Shown piece by piece: positions 33,401 through 45,089 of a stretch of 64,000 nt of DNA. How positions within the stretch are numbered: position 1 is the stretch's first letter; every line of letters starts with the position of its first letter. The position numbers and the translations under genes are program-made. The notes under the pieces were generated by a model, which was given only the letters and a program-made list of their open reading frames with translations, was not told the origin of the DNA and did not search any database. Source of the stretch: Micropterix aruncella (Eukaryota; Arthropoda; Insecta; Lepidoptera; Micropterigidae); the NCBI GenBank assembly GCA_944548615.1, contig CALYMY010000027.1, positions 1 through 64,000 on the forward strand. The letters are read 5' to 3'.

Positions 33401-33905
33401 ATAATAAACTCATGTAAATCATAACAATAATAATAAATACCCTTAATATATAATGCAATACAGATCCTATATTACTCATAATCTAAAATAATTTTAAAAA
33501 TATACAGAATATACTGAAAATATAAATTTAATGATTATAAAAATTTTATGTGTAACACGTTAAAAAGAAATAAGAAACAATAAAACTAATTTCAAAATGA
33601 AATATCAAGAAACTATAAAATCGACCCTTACATGTATATATTATTATATAAATTAACAATTAAAATGACAATAAAAATATCTTGATTAAAAATATTAAAT
33701 CCACGAAAGCTATTATTTTTTTTATCCCTAGAACACAATAAAAAATCTACTAAATAATCTCGCAAAAAAATAATCAGAGAAAAAGGAATAAATATTCCTA
33801 ACGCGACGAAAAATGAAACGTGTATGGGAAGTTGATCACAGTAAATGAATTCAGGAGATGAGCCAGATAATATCCAATATGAAAGATGAGTTAAAAGACG
33901 CTTAT
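33401..33905 (-). other. AT-rich stretch, possible very weak LINE remnant
   Basis: A 110-codon minus frame (33628-33960) contains LTHLSYWILSGSSPEF and CDQLPIHV, faintly like the post-RNase H region of LINE ORF2 proteins. The resemblance is weak and the rest is low-complexity. Confidence 0.25.
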
Positions 33906-33909
33906 AGTT

Positions 33910-34225
33910 ACTGTGCTGGGCCGGTTTAGGAAGCAAAGGGTTTCGTTCAGCTTGGGCCATAGATTCAAATTGAATTACCGCTCACGCTGTAATACAACAG
34001 ATAGAGGCCACTTAATTGACTTAGGACCCGTAAACAGTACGGAGGACGGAGGCTACCTGCAGGTTGACTCCAGACGGAGATATCCTACCAAAATTGGTAG
34101 TTAGGGGGAGAGGCTGCCTGCTGGGCATCTTTTTTCGGTACCTCGTCGTAAGGCATTGGCCTCTAACAGCCTTGTTGACAGAGCTAGGCAGTAGATTGTC
34201 TTATCTCTACGTTCATACCACGGCT
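33910..34225 (+). repeat. R-A related repeat, second subfamily
   Basis: Matches 26580-26790 and the complement of 59690-59900 (tgtaatacaacagatagagg, tagttagggggagaggctgc). Confidence 0.65.
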
Positions 34226-34329
34226 GAAAGAATTATCACATATCGTTTTTTTTTCTTTTCCCACTAGGCTGATGCCTTTTCGTGGAACCCGCCTTGTTGC
34301 ATTTCGGCAACATCTTCTAGGTGGGCATT

Positions 34330-34440
34330 TATAGCATCACGCAGTCAAATACTCAGGCGGTCACCCATCCCAGTATTGACTGCGGCCAACGCTGCTTAAC
34401 TTCGGTAACAACGAGGAGAACCGGTGTCAACGCCTGGGGT
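34330..34440 (-). ncRNA. 5S rRNA-derived sequence (pseudogene or SINE3-type head)
   Basis: The minus strand contains accgaagttaagcagcgttg and actgggatgggtgaccgcct gagta. These match the 5S rRNA internal control regions (box A around AAGTTAAGCAGCGT and box C around GGGTGACCGC) in correct order and spacing, with accggttctcc before them. The 5' and 3' ends do not pair as in a functional 5S rRNA. It runs directly into R-A repeat sequence (gaacccgtcaccccaggcg) on its 5' side. A SINE built on 5S rRNA would look like this. Confidence 0.7.
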
Positions 34441-34545
34441 GACGGGTTCACCCCTTGTGGTCGACACCACCCTACTTACCTGGGCCGGTCATATCCTTAC
34501 TGCTACTTGCGGTCTGGCAGTAGTTATAGCAAATGTGGCAAACGT
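34440..34545 (-). repeat. R-A fragment joined to the 5S-like sequence
   Basis: Contains ggtgacgggttcacccctt and ggccggtcatatccttactg ctacttgcggtctgg; the latter recurs in complement at 49598-49645. Confidence 0.6.
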
Positions 34546-34754
34546 CAAAAGCGATGATGCGAGCCAGAGCGAGCGATGCAATTGGTCAATACCTATGTAC
34601 TTTCAACGGTACATGTAATAGCTTATTTAAATAAAATTATAGTTTAAAAAGTAAAAAAAACAGCTTTTAATAGCAATGTGAATTAACAAGTAAAAAACAA
34701 TTTTGAAATATAAATATATTGTTTAACAGCGATAGAAAGTACAGTAACTTTTCT

Positions 34755-35003
34755 TTTTCTTCTCGAAGTGCCTCTCCATTACTGGAGGTTGGCCGTTAGC
34801 TCTGAATACTTCTGTCGGTCTTGCGCCATCCGTAAAAGCTGTTCCGTACTGGTGATCCCGGTCCACTCTCCGACATTGCACAACTGCGACTTTTTCCTCC
34901 TTCCACGGCGTCGTTTACCATCAATTTCGCCCATCAATATCAGTTGGAGCAGCTGATATCTGTCATGCCACAGCACGTGCCCCAGATATTCAATATAGTT
35001 AAA
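34755..35003 (-). pseudogene. RTE-type LINE ORF2 C-terminus
   Basis: The minus strand reads YLGHVLWHDRYQLLQLILMG, then EIDGKRRRGRRKKSQL and a stop after YSELTANLQ. The GHV-x-R-x(3)-Y-x-LLQLI and GKRRRGRR motifs are typical of RTE-clade ORF2 ends. The 3' end runs into a ttcttctttttc tract on the plus strand, the short simple-repeat tail of such elements. A shorter copy is inserted at 61005-61108. Confidence 0.75.
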
Positions 35004-36790
35004 TGACGTAGTCGATAAATAAATAGTTTAAAGTGAGAATAAAGTAATTGACAACAAAAAAAAATATTAATTTTAAAAAACGTGAGATCTTTTCTACTTT
35101 ATTTTTATAATAACCCTGGTAGCTATTTAAAAATAGCTACCACAATGAAATATTTATAACAATTGATATCAAGCCACCCACGCTTTTTAAAAATATGTTT
35201 TTTTTTTCCAATTATTTTATTCCCCTTTTACAGTAATTTAAAATCAATTTACCTGTATTGAGTTAGAGCACTTTCTATTGCTGTAGAACAATATCTTAAT
35301 ATGTATTTCAAAATATTTACTGTTTAGTTCACTGCTATTAAGCTGTGTTAAGCAGTGAATTACTTTTCGGCGCACCTGCTACTATCATGGCTGGCCAAAT
35401 CACGTACATGTACAGGTTGCTTTCTATTTAAGTGTTTCGTTTTTATTTTATTTGTTTGAAAATTATAATTTTGATAAAAAATGATTTTTTAATTTCGATT
35501 TAATTTTTTTCGTTTATAGCAGTGGTTCGCATTAAGCGTTTGGATGCAGCAGGAGCAGGTTTGGCGTGTGTAGGCTTACAAGCGCTTGCCGCCGATCCGA
35601 CCGAGTCGGTTTTTGCTCGCAAATCAAAGAAAGCTTGTGGAAAACTCTTGCTAGCCATCCACACACTTGTTTGCTTGCCAAGCGTTTGTGGCAAGCGTGT
35701 GGATGCGGCACAGCAGTTACCGTTTGTGGTAAATAAATGGTTTGGGATCAGCACAAGAACAAGATTAAAAGTTTCTGGAAACATTGTGAAAAATTAACTA
35801 TCAATTTTTACCTCCATGACAAATAGTGTTCAAGCGCTGCCATAAATGAACCTCCAATTAGAGCGATGCAATCATTTAAAAAACTCTCATAGCTAATAAT
35901 GGCGTATTTGGAGGTGTCAACTACAACGGGCGGACCCATCACCTCAGGAAGTTTTAACGATATTTAATTGTTCTGTCTGCTGATTAGGTAATGGCGTACA
36001 ATTCGAACTCCTCTGTTTTTAGTGACATCACAGCCTAAGGTCAGCAAAACAGTCAGATCTTAGATTCCCTAAAAAAACTGAAAGAACCAAATTTCAATAT
36101 CAAAGCCAGCTATATCATATTTTCCGTCCCGATAATTTGCTTATTTCACTGCTTAATCCTTAGAAAGCCAGCCATGGGAATGAATTGTACGACGGCATGT
36201 TTTCAACCCTCGAAAATGTGTTTATAGGGGGTGCTACCGCACGCATGCTAATATAAAGGGTGAGTTTTAATTAACCGGTATACTTCAAGGGTCTGAATCA
36301 GTACGAGCAGGTAAGCAACTTTTGATTAAAAAATGGAAAAAAAAATTTTTTTTTATTATTTAAAACTGAAGAATTTGACTGTTATATATAAGTATGACAA
36401 GCGTTTAAGCGCGCTGGGCCATCTAGTTGTAGGTAAAGTAATGCTAATAAACAATATAAACGATATTCTACCTACCGCTATTGGATACCAATGTGGTTAG
36501 TTTTATTTTTTCTCACTTTTAATTTTTTATATAACTAAAACTTTTTATTAACATTTAATTTAATTGTTTGTGTATATTTTTTTAATTTTGCTAGATTATA
36601 AATCCTATCATATTGCTAAATTTTAAAGTTTTTTTGGTGCCGTATTATAATTAGTACATATATAGGTAGCCAGATATTATGTGTCATATAAAAACAAAGA
36701 CGGCAACCTCCATAAAACCGTTATTTGCAGAAAACGAAAAAAACCTTTTATAAAAAACAGAAACAGTAGCAGATAAAAGTGATATCTTAA
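35004..36790. other. No gene recognised, includes a GC-richer island at 35520-35770
   Basis: Mostly AT-rich. At 35520-35770 both strands are open for about 90 codons, but neither translation resembles a known family. 35720-35795 is similar to 59305-59380 (accgtttgtggta, atggtttg, tttctggaaa), so this is probably a repeat. 35915-35975 is a short R-A piece. Confidence 0.4.
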
Positions 36791-37048
36791 TAAACCTTCA
36801 GGCCTCGGCCCCTCAGCCGATTGACAATGTGATGTCCATTACAAATTATTTGAAAAATTGAATTATGACACTGTCTCACCAAAACATTAATTACTGCCAA
36901 ACCACTGTACCCATAATTAAAATAAAACATATTAATATAGTAAAACATAATAAAATAAAACAAATTAAATTAAAATTAAATTAAAACGGGGCCGTCACGC
37001 TGAATCGTGTTGTGGCCGACATCGGCCAATTGGGGCTCTGTGACTTAA
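36791..37048. mobile_element. Short piggyBac-type MITE, family gcctcggcc/ggcc
   Basis: Begins ccttcaggcctcggccc after ttaataaa and ends ggggctctgtgac/TTAA (37045-37048). Shares tatgacactgtctcaccaaa and acattaattactgccaaacc with 41422-42520 and 61476-61625. TTAA flanks and CC-type ends indicate mobilisation by a piggyBac transposase. Non-coding. Confidence 0.65.
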
Positions 37049-37650
37049 ACCATTCCTAAGTTAAAATTATGATAAAATGCAAAAAGTTGAACAAATGGTT
37101 GTGAATTAATAGTTAATAATACAATAGCAATAACTTGTTGGAGATTTCCGCCTTTGAAAGGAACATAAGGGGATTGCCGTTTTTGTTGACTCATAGTGGA
37201 CATTGCTGGATTTGTTGCGGAATCGAGTGTGTCCACCATACTAACTGCTGTGTTCTGATTGACTAATTCGGAGGTTGCCATGTTCGAAACAAACAACATT
37301 GGAGACATACGTTTTTGATGCGAACGTTGTTAGAAACACAGCAAAAAGTATTGGATTTAGCCGCTATTGTCGGGTCCAATATTAATCGGAAGATTAGTGT
37401 TCTACAGATAAATAATTTTGCATCATTATTATTGCCATCTTGTTTTTTATATGACACATATCATTGATAATAGAATTATAAATATTATATTAATTTTAAA
37501 TTCTATACCCTTGCGTTTTTTTTTTTAAATTGAAATAATCTTTCAACTTTATGTAACGATTGAAGTAACATTTGTAATTATACATTTTAGTAAGATTATG
37601 CGATATGAGGTTTAAGGTGGTTATAGAATAAATTTCAATATTTCAACAAT
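37049..37650. other. Downstream flank of GALT
   Basis: 37540-37688 is shared with the flanks of both GALT fragments. The rest, including ttaaattctatacccttgcg (37497-37516), looks like a LINE 3' tail. No gene. Confidence 0.4.
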
Positions 37651-37656
37651 TTTATT
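37651..37656 (-). terminator. Candidate GALT polyadenylation signal
   Basis: AATAAA on the minus strand 33 bases after the GALT stop codon. It would give a very short 3' UTR, so another signal further on may be used. Confidence 0.35.
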
Positions 37657-37688
37657 ATACATATTTTTTACTGAATATATTATTATCC

Positions 37689-38508
<820 letters not shown>

Positions 38509-38770
38509 AGACAGAATTCAGTCTGGAATTTGTCCTAATCATCTCTCTGGAGGGGGAGGGGCTAGATTTATATATCCATCTTTATCACAATTCTTTTTTT
38601 AGCGCGTTTACAATACTTTATTTTCTTGTCCGTTGGTGAGCCGGTAAAGCAAAACAAGTTCACTCTAGATATAATGATATTATATGATAGATATGATGAT
38701 ATGATATGATAGATATGATGATATACACGCATCAGCCTTACGCTGCTAGTGTATAATATAATAATATTAA
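38509..38770. repeat. LINE-tail-like repeats
   Basis: 38500-38660 resembles 31800-31980. 38722-38755 (gatatacacgcatcagcctt, then acgctgctagtgtataatat aataat) is the same 3' end as the CR1 copy at 40268-40320, preceded by a gatatgat microsatellite. Confidence 0.6.
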
Positions 38771-39012
38771 TGACTAGTCATCGGATTATATGCACTATCA
38801 GTGCCAAAATATGCATGCATATATGCACTAAAAAAGGGCGAAATATACACAAAATACGCACAATCAAGATGCTATTTATAATTAAAATTAAGTTATGTTT
38901 TCACAAAATATACATATTATTATTTATATTTTGTAATTCTTTAAATATTTTTCATTAAACACAATTAAATATTTTTCAAGATTTTTTAGAGCAAACTTGT
39001 GACGTTTGTCTT
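38771..39012. other. AT-rich spacer
   Basis: No gene or repeat recognised. Confidence 0.4.
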
Positions 39013-39770
39013 TTAATATTCATTTGTAGGCAAAAATGACCTCTCTACATCAACTGACGTTACTGGACAGAACTTGAAGTTTGGCACTATTTTTGCAGAA
39101 ACCTCTCCAGGCAGGGTTTGGCCGTGCCCGTTGATATATGCGTTAACTTTCTTTATTCCTTCAAGACCCGCGTTTTTATATAGAACAGCATTTAATTTGC
39201 TGCGGACCTTTTCTGATAGTGAACTCGGAAGGGCGTTACTCTGATCAATCATTTTTCCATTATTTCTAAGGACTTGCACAGAGGAAGGTTATTAGTGTCT
39301 AATCTCTCAACAAATATTTCTAAAATGTGTTGCGATAAGAGCAATATATTGCTTGATTGAAGGATCCTCAAATGCCTGCTGGCTTGAATTAATTGCAATG
39401 TCCTCTGAACTTTCAAATTTAACAACTACAAATTCTTTTAACGCCTTGAAATTCTCAGCATAAAACAATACAGCTTTAACCAAGTTCCCCACCGCGTTAA
39501 TACTGGCTCTGGGGGCAGTGCTAGTTTTGGCAGTCGCTCTTTATATGCTTGTACTCGCGTTGGTGCTTTCTAAAACACTTTTTTTGTAGAGGAAAACAAA
39601 TTTTGACATTCTGGAACTCTTTCCTGATCTCTTCCGCAAGTCGATGTAATCCGCGGGCTAGACAGGTGACAGGAAGCAAGCTTGGGTAAAACACTTTTAG
39701 AGCTTGATCAGCTTTCACCATATATAAGGCGCACCGTCAGAAATTGCTTGTCATTTTCCACTATCACCAG
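39013..39770 (-). pseudogene. hAT-family transposase remnant
   Basis: Three frame-shifted minus-strand pieces in order. 39721-39521 reads [28 protein letters not shown]. 39492-39307 reads [16 protein letters not shown] and FEDPSIKQYIALIATHF. 39279-39013 ends FKFCPVTSVDVERSF, the hAT dimerisation motif of the C-terminus. Upstream (to about 39765) SDGAPYMV-like codons follow with a 2-base disruption. hAT transposases make 8-bp target duplications. This copy is truncated and dead; the CR1 end at 39770 abuts it. Confidence 0.75.
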
Positions 39771-40320
39771 TGAACTTTTCCTCAAGCTCTATAAAACCTA
39801 CATTCGCCCGCTCCTCGAATACTCCTATCAGGTATGGAATCCTTACTTTCGGAAGGATATAGAGCACCTGGAAAGAGTTCAGAGAAGAGCAACAAAGTTG
39901 GTGCTATCGCTGAGGAACAAACCATACGAAGTACGACTGAAAGAACTTCGTCTGACAACATTAGAGGAACGTAGGCAGCGAGGAGACTTAATAGAAAGCT
40001 ACAAAATGCTTCACGGTTATTACAGTGTGCCCAACCTCGAGAGCATGTATACCCTGAACAATAGCAACTGCGTGGACACTCGTTGAAGCTAAATAAGACA
40101 ATTGCAGCATCGAACCCCAGGAAATATTTTTTGACAAATCGTGTAGTGGACGCTCGGAATGCGTTGCCAGAGGATGTGATCAGTGCTATCTCTGTCAATA
40201 GCTTTAAAAACAAACTGGACAATTTTCTTAGTGCACAACAGTCACAAGTTTAAAAACAAGTGCATGTGATATACACGCATCAGCCTTAAGCTGCTAGTGT
40301 ATAATATAATAATAATAATA
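39770..40320 (+). pseudogene. CR1-type LINE ORF2 end with 3' tail
   Basis: The plus strand reads YIRPLLEYSYQVWNPYF, ERVQRRATKLVLSLRNKPYE and RGDLIESYKMLHGYY. After a one-base frame change near 40073 it continues RGHSLKLNKTIAASNPRKYF and VVDARNALPEDVISA, then SFKNKLDNF to a stop. The 3' end is gatatacacgcatcagcctt followed by aataat repeats. It retains the true 3' end, so it is a 5'-truncated insertion, antisense to GALT. Confidence 0.8.
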
Positions 40321-41421
40321 ATTATTTAACTACTGAAATAAGCACTATCGATGAGAAAGTACTAAAATATACAATAACGTTATAAAAATAGCATGGTATG
40401 CATTTGCAAATAATCTGATGTATATTATTGATAAATATAAGCGTTGAATATCCCTTTTAGGCCCAAAAGTTTTTTTTTGTAAAACTATATTTTATATTTT
40501 ATAAACTAAAAAGAAAGAAAGTGAAGTCACTATGATTAAAGTGAAGTCTTAAATACTATCACCCCAGAACAGATATACAATCTAGTGGGGTGATAAAATC
40601 CACACAAATGCAATCTCATCTGCTTCGCAAAATCAATTGTATTGTATTGGATAATTAAAAAAAAAAAAAAAAAAAAAAATTTTGCACAGCGGAGGAAGGG
40701 GGGCTTAAGGCTCCCTTCCGAGTTGACGCGACTAAAAATTTAGGTATTTTTGCAATGCCACGCGCCCGCCCGCTTTTAATATATACATAAAGATGTATAG
40801 GTATACCGCGGCGACAAGGGAATATGTCCCACCGTTGGCAGTGGCCAATTACGAATGACGATTTCGGCTTCGCGCATCGTCTAATATAGTCGACTTGGCT
40901 TTTCAATTATAATATAATAAATTATCAAATTAATAGTTTCTTAAAAGGTCAAGATTAGATTACAATAATAAAATAAATTAGGATCACTGCGTTATTTTTT
41001 ATATCACTGAAAGTATCTTTTATAAATAGAAAAAAAATGTTTGGTCATAAGATTTCTGGAAATTACGTAATTTCAAACATTTTTTTCTTATATTTTTTGT
41101 ATGGAAGTTCCAAAAACTGTCTTGGTACTATGCAAATAGACCATACGCTGGTGTAAATAGTATTTTTTAATATTGAGAATCATCAGGTTTTTCAAAAACT
41201 GAAGACAAATCTCGCTCGTTTTTATTTTTTTGTAAAACAGTAACAGAATAAAGATAATTTACAATTAATATGGAAATAATTTACCAATTTCGTTTTGGCG
41301 AAATAATAGCTTAAGGACCGGGTTTTTAAAATCCGGCATAATTGTATTAAAGTTCTTTTTCGTGTTCTCACAACCAGGCCACAAAATTACGCTTCATATA
41401 GCTTTTGACCGCCACGGCCTC

Positions 41422-42520
41422 TTAACCCTTCAGGCCTCGGCCTCTCAGCCGATTGACAAGTTGATGTCCCAAAAAATTTTAGTAAAAATTAGTAAAAAAA
41501 TTGAGTTATGACTAGTGATGGGTGTGATCACGAATAGCAATAACAATAACGTGTGATATTTGCAATCACGAAGAACGCGTTACGAGAATTTGAAAGAACA
41601 TGCTATTTGAATCACGGCTACGAACAGCACCGCGTTGCCATCACTCGGCGCCGCCACGACGCGACCGATCACTGATCAGTGATTATATGATCAGTGATTG
41701 GCCGTTCTCACTGATCGCCGTCGAACGACCGCACGGCGCGCCACTGGACGATGATCGGTGAGCGCCTAATTGAACCGTTCACTTAGTTTCGTTCATTCTT
41801 AGATCACTAGTGATCGGCGATCAGTGGATCAGTGATATGATCAGTGGATCAGTGATCCGCCGTTCGTTCTGGCGAACGCCCGCGCCGGCTGGACGATGAC
41901 TGATGAGTGGGCGTTCATTTCGTAAGTAACGTGAATTTGGACACTGTTATCGTATGAATTTGGACACTGTTATCGCTCGCGTCGTAATCGTTCGTGTAAA
42001 TGAGTTTGCTCATGATTTATTAAAGCAATAAAATAACTTTTGGGGACAAGTGGCTTTCATTATTTCAGAAAGACGAACTCGGCTTAGCGCCAAAAGAGCG
42101 AGAGAGTAAATCTTTCTGAACGCTAATTCTACTAATTACTAATAAATATTAAGCAAATATAATGCGCGTTTCTGTTATTAGTTATCAAATTGACGAAACT
42201 TTGTTACTTAACGTTTCACAGTACATTTCAGTACAATGACGAAAATCACGAGTAGCAGTTATTATCACGCGTGATAAAATACCAGTAACGTGATCGTCGC
42301 GTGATTGAAAATTGAGAATCACGCCCATCACTAGTTATGACACTGTCTCACCAAAACATTAATTACAGCCAAACCACTGTATCCATAATTAAAATAAAAC
42401 ATATTAACATAATAAAACACAATGAAATGAAACAAATTAAATTAAAATAAAATTAAAATGGGGCCGTCACGATGAATCGTCTTTTGGCCGATATCGGCCA
42501 ATCGGGACTCTAGGGGTTAA
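41422..42520. mobile_element. piggyBac-type MITE, TTAA-flanked, interrupted by a hAT element
   Basis: Left end TTAA (41422-41425) then CCCTTCAGGCCTCGGCC; right end ACTCTAGGGG then TTAA (42517-42520). Without the nested element it is about 270 bp, like 36791-37048. No coding. Its TTAA target duplication is intact. Confidence 0.8.
41513..42333. mobile_element. Non-autonomous hAT element with 8-bp target duplication
   Basis: Terminal inverted repeats tagtgatgggtgtgatca (left) and tgat-type ... acgcccatcacta (right). The flanks are both GTTATGAC (41505-41512 and 42334-42341). The related MITEs at 36791 and 61476 carry the uninterrupted attatgacactgtctcacc, so the empty site is known. The interior has clustered gatcagtgat words (41670-41860) and no transposase frame. 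Confidence 0.9.
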
Positions 42521-42671
42521 AAGGTAACGGCGCGAAAATTGCTTCATTGCATCGCGCAATTTATGCAGGATCGCTTTGCGCGGGTCTCGCCTCATGAAGT
42601 TGATTCGATGATGAATGAATGTGCACTATCGGGCCTTAAGGGGATATGGGATGAAAGAAAAGAAAACTCAC

Positions 42672-42891
42672 CGTGCCATCCCATGCTGTACGGGAACGTG
42701 CACTCAAAGAGATTGTCATAGACTGTCGTTAGTCTCTTGATAATTTGAGCGAGGGACGTCCTTTGCTCCTCGTTCAAGTCCGTAAGCCTGCTGGGGTGAT
42801 GTCCGACGGGTAGGACCATAGTCTCGAAAGGCCAAACCGCCCAGTACGGCACCAACGCCACCCATTGCTCGTTCTTCACAACCATTCGTTC
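42672..42891 (-). CDS. GALT: Galactose-1-phosphate uridylyltransferase, penultimate exon
   Basis: 220-bp exon, acceptor ATTGATTACAG (AG at 42893-42892), donor GGCACG/GTGAGT. It reads [20 protein letters not shown] then [12 protein letters not shown] and [17 protein letters not shown]. It aligns with [20 protein letters not shown] and SMGWHGAP of vertebrate GALT; the His of GWHG is a known metal ligand region. It starts in phase 0 and ends in phase 1. The upstream exon was not found on the minus strand before the window end, so the preceding intron may exceed 20 kb or the gene may be broken. Confidence 0.9.
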
Positions 42892-43134
42892 CTGTAATCA
42901 ATGTAACCTTTATGTTTGGATCTACAGTTGAACCTCTCATATTAAGCACCTCTTATAACGAGTCATTTATAGTAATCCCTCATATGAGGGATGTTATTGT
43001 ATTACTCATATTACATTTATTTATTTATTTAGTATAATAGGTACGCAATCAATACTCTAATAATAGATGGTTATCGCTAATATTTTTACATTGTTACTAA
43101 ATAGAGTATAATATTTTATGCGTACTCCGCATGC
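42892..43134. other. GALT upstream intron, no feature
   Basis: AT-rich, with a short palindrome around catatgaggg. Nothing else recognised. Confidence 0.4.
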
Positions 43135-43605
43135 TTAACCCTTTACCGCATACTGTGACAAATTTGTAACACTCTGCTTTTGGTATAATATATTACTACC
43201 AGCGGCTTCTATGATCTTTTCTTGGAACTAATTCGTATGTAGGGAGTATAACTCACCTAAATATGTGCTAGTGGCGCTTCTACAGAGACGCATAGAAACT
43301 ATAATCGACTGTTTCGTCAGTCGGTTGGCAAAATTTGACCGATTGACAATTATCAGGTTTTCAATACGATTTTTATTGGTTTTATCTTAATATCTGAGGG
43401 AAAATAGTGATTCACCCGATAGGAGAATGGACCCACAGACTTTTACGGAAAAAGAAGTAAGTTCAAACCGTAATATGTAGTGAATATTATCATTTCAAAA
43501 ATGTTCCAAATTTGGATCACCATGCAGTTGTTATGATTTTTGTAGTACCAAATATGGAACTTTATGCACTCCAGTCGATAGTTTAACAGTTCCGAATCCG
43601 GAACA

Positions 43606-43790
43606 TTATGCAGTGGTAGACCAAGATACTTTCATACACAAGTAACATTTGCATTTACTGCACATTACTTGTGATTTTTGCATGCATCCCTCAAATTTGC
43701 ATCTCTGGCGATCCTTTTCCCATTGTAGCCAGTGATTCAAGCCATCTTCTGCTACTTCTATCGGTGGTAGTTCTAGCCTTTGTCTTTTAT
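43606..43790 (-). pseudogene. piggyBac transposase C-terminal remnant
   Basis: Reads RQRLELPPIEVAEDGLNHWL then QRCKFEGCMQKSQVMCSKCK CYLC. The paired CxxC-type motifs before the stop match the cysteine-rich tail of piggyBac transposases. Located on the strand expected from the TIRs. The catalytic part is absent. Confidence 0.65.
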
Positions 43791-43793
43791 TAA

Positions 43794-44036
43794 GGCATAC
43801 CCGGCAACGAAGAGGCCGACAGACTGGCAAAACTGGGCACACTGGAATGCCCGGTGGAGCCAGTTGTAGGGGCCCCCTTCGCTACAGATAAGAAAATCAT
43901 CAGAGACTGCTCGGAGCAGGAACATCGGGCATCCTGGAAACAGAGCCAGGGATGTCGCCAGGCAAAAGCCACGATGGAGCAACCACTACAAAAGAAAACC
44001 AAGGCCCTACTTCACATGAGCAAGAAGAACATTAAA
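43794..44036 (+). pseudogene. LINE RNase H fragment inside a piggyBac element
   Basis: The plus strand reads GIPGNEEADRLAKLGTLECP, an RNase H active-site region, then IIRDCSEQEHRASWKQSQGC and KKTKALLHMSKKNI. It is truncated at both ends, with no LINE tail, which argues for capture during repair inside the DNA transposon rather than an ordinary LINE insertion. Confidence 0.75.
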
Positions 44037-44337
44037 TAAAGGTCGAAACGGTTACACATAATTTCATACTTAAATAAAAGTTGCATATGTATTTTTTTTA
44101 TTTTATTTCAACCACCACTACTTACCACCTTTTATTTCATGATGTTCCGAAAGTGGAACATTCAATATTGCATGCCTGACCGCATGATGTTCCAGATTTG
44201 GAACAAAGAGTTTTTCTATCCTAAAATTTTCAAAAATGCTTCTTTTTTTTGTATTTTTATTTTGGGTTTTATTTAGGACCCTTAACAACATATATATTTT
44301 TCGATTGATTTAAAAAATCCATGCGGTAAAGGGTAAA

Positions 44338-44757
44338 TTAATAATTGCGTATGCGCCGTTTATCTCATGATTTACAAAAGTATCAGTACAAAAATTAATA
44401 TCCTTAAATTTTTTACATTATTAACAATATTTACATTCAATTATTAGTGCCATCTATTGCATTTTTTATATAGGCTTATTATATAAATACATCACAGAAA
44501 TAATAAGGAGAGATAGAATTCCATTGATTAACATATCTGAACATTAAAGGGAATAATTATTACGAATAGAAACCAAATTAAAAATTAACATCTTAACGAA
44601 CTGTTCTGTCTCGTTCGCTTGAACTATTTTCCTTTATGAGTTAGTTCAATATGAAACGCAAGGAAGACCGTTTATTAAAATGATTAATCCACTATTACCA
44701 CAACGCTGTTTAGTTTCATAATTGAATCGCCTATTCAATGATGTAGATATATTATGC
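44338..44757 (-). repeat. Spacer and MITE-like gcgtttc/gtgaact fragment
   Basis: 44338-44555 is AT-rich without features. 44560-44740 is complementary to 21600-21790 (ttagttcaatatgaaacgca, gaactattttccttta). Confidence 0.5.
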
Positions 44758-45075
44758 ACTAGCTGACCCGTGCCCACTTCGTTGGGCGGTAAAACTTTTC
44801 ACCTGTGATGAAATTATGAGTGTGGTTCGGTTAGTACTGAGTGCTATGATTTAATTCCTGACTGCCAAAAGAAGGGTTATATTTTTACTGCATATGTATG
44901 TATGTATGCCAATTTGACTATAATACCGTTATATGTGAGTGTCTTCTTGTGAAATTATATGCAGTTACAGGGAAATTGATAATATGACCAATAAACATGA
45001 CCTAACGATTTAAATTATTTTTTTATGAAATACCTACCACTTTTTGTGACTGAAATATAAAAGTTAGACATTATT
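44758..45075 (+). repeat. Dispersed ctagctgacccg repeat, truncated
   Basis: Begins ctagctgacccgtgcccact and follows 23503-23900 with small deletions, stopping at ttagacattattattagg. Confidence 0.8.
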
Positions 45076-45089
45076 ATTAGGCTACGCGG

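Larger units (their letters stand above)
43135..44337 (-). mobile_element. piggyBac element with 13-bp TIR and captured LINE piece
   Basis: TTAA (43135-43138) then CCCTTTACCGCAT (43139-43151); the inverse ATGCGGTAAAGGG ends at 44333, followed by TAAA, a one-base variant of TTAA. Subterminal palindromic gttccgaatccggaac-type words occur near both sides (43590-43605, 44145-44205). Inside are the C-terminal end of a piggyBac transposase and a LINE RNase H fragment. Much of the transposase is missing, so it is non-autonomous. Family distinct from elements 1-3. Confidence 0.8.

Noticed and set aside
40651..40679. Poly(A) tract as a processed pseudogene tail
   Set aside because: No coding remnant next to it in either direction; kept only as a low-complexity run.
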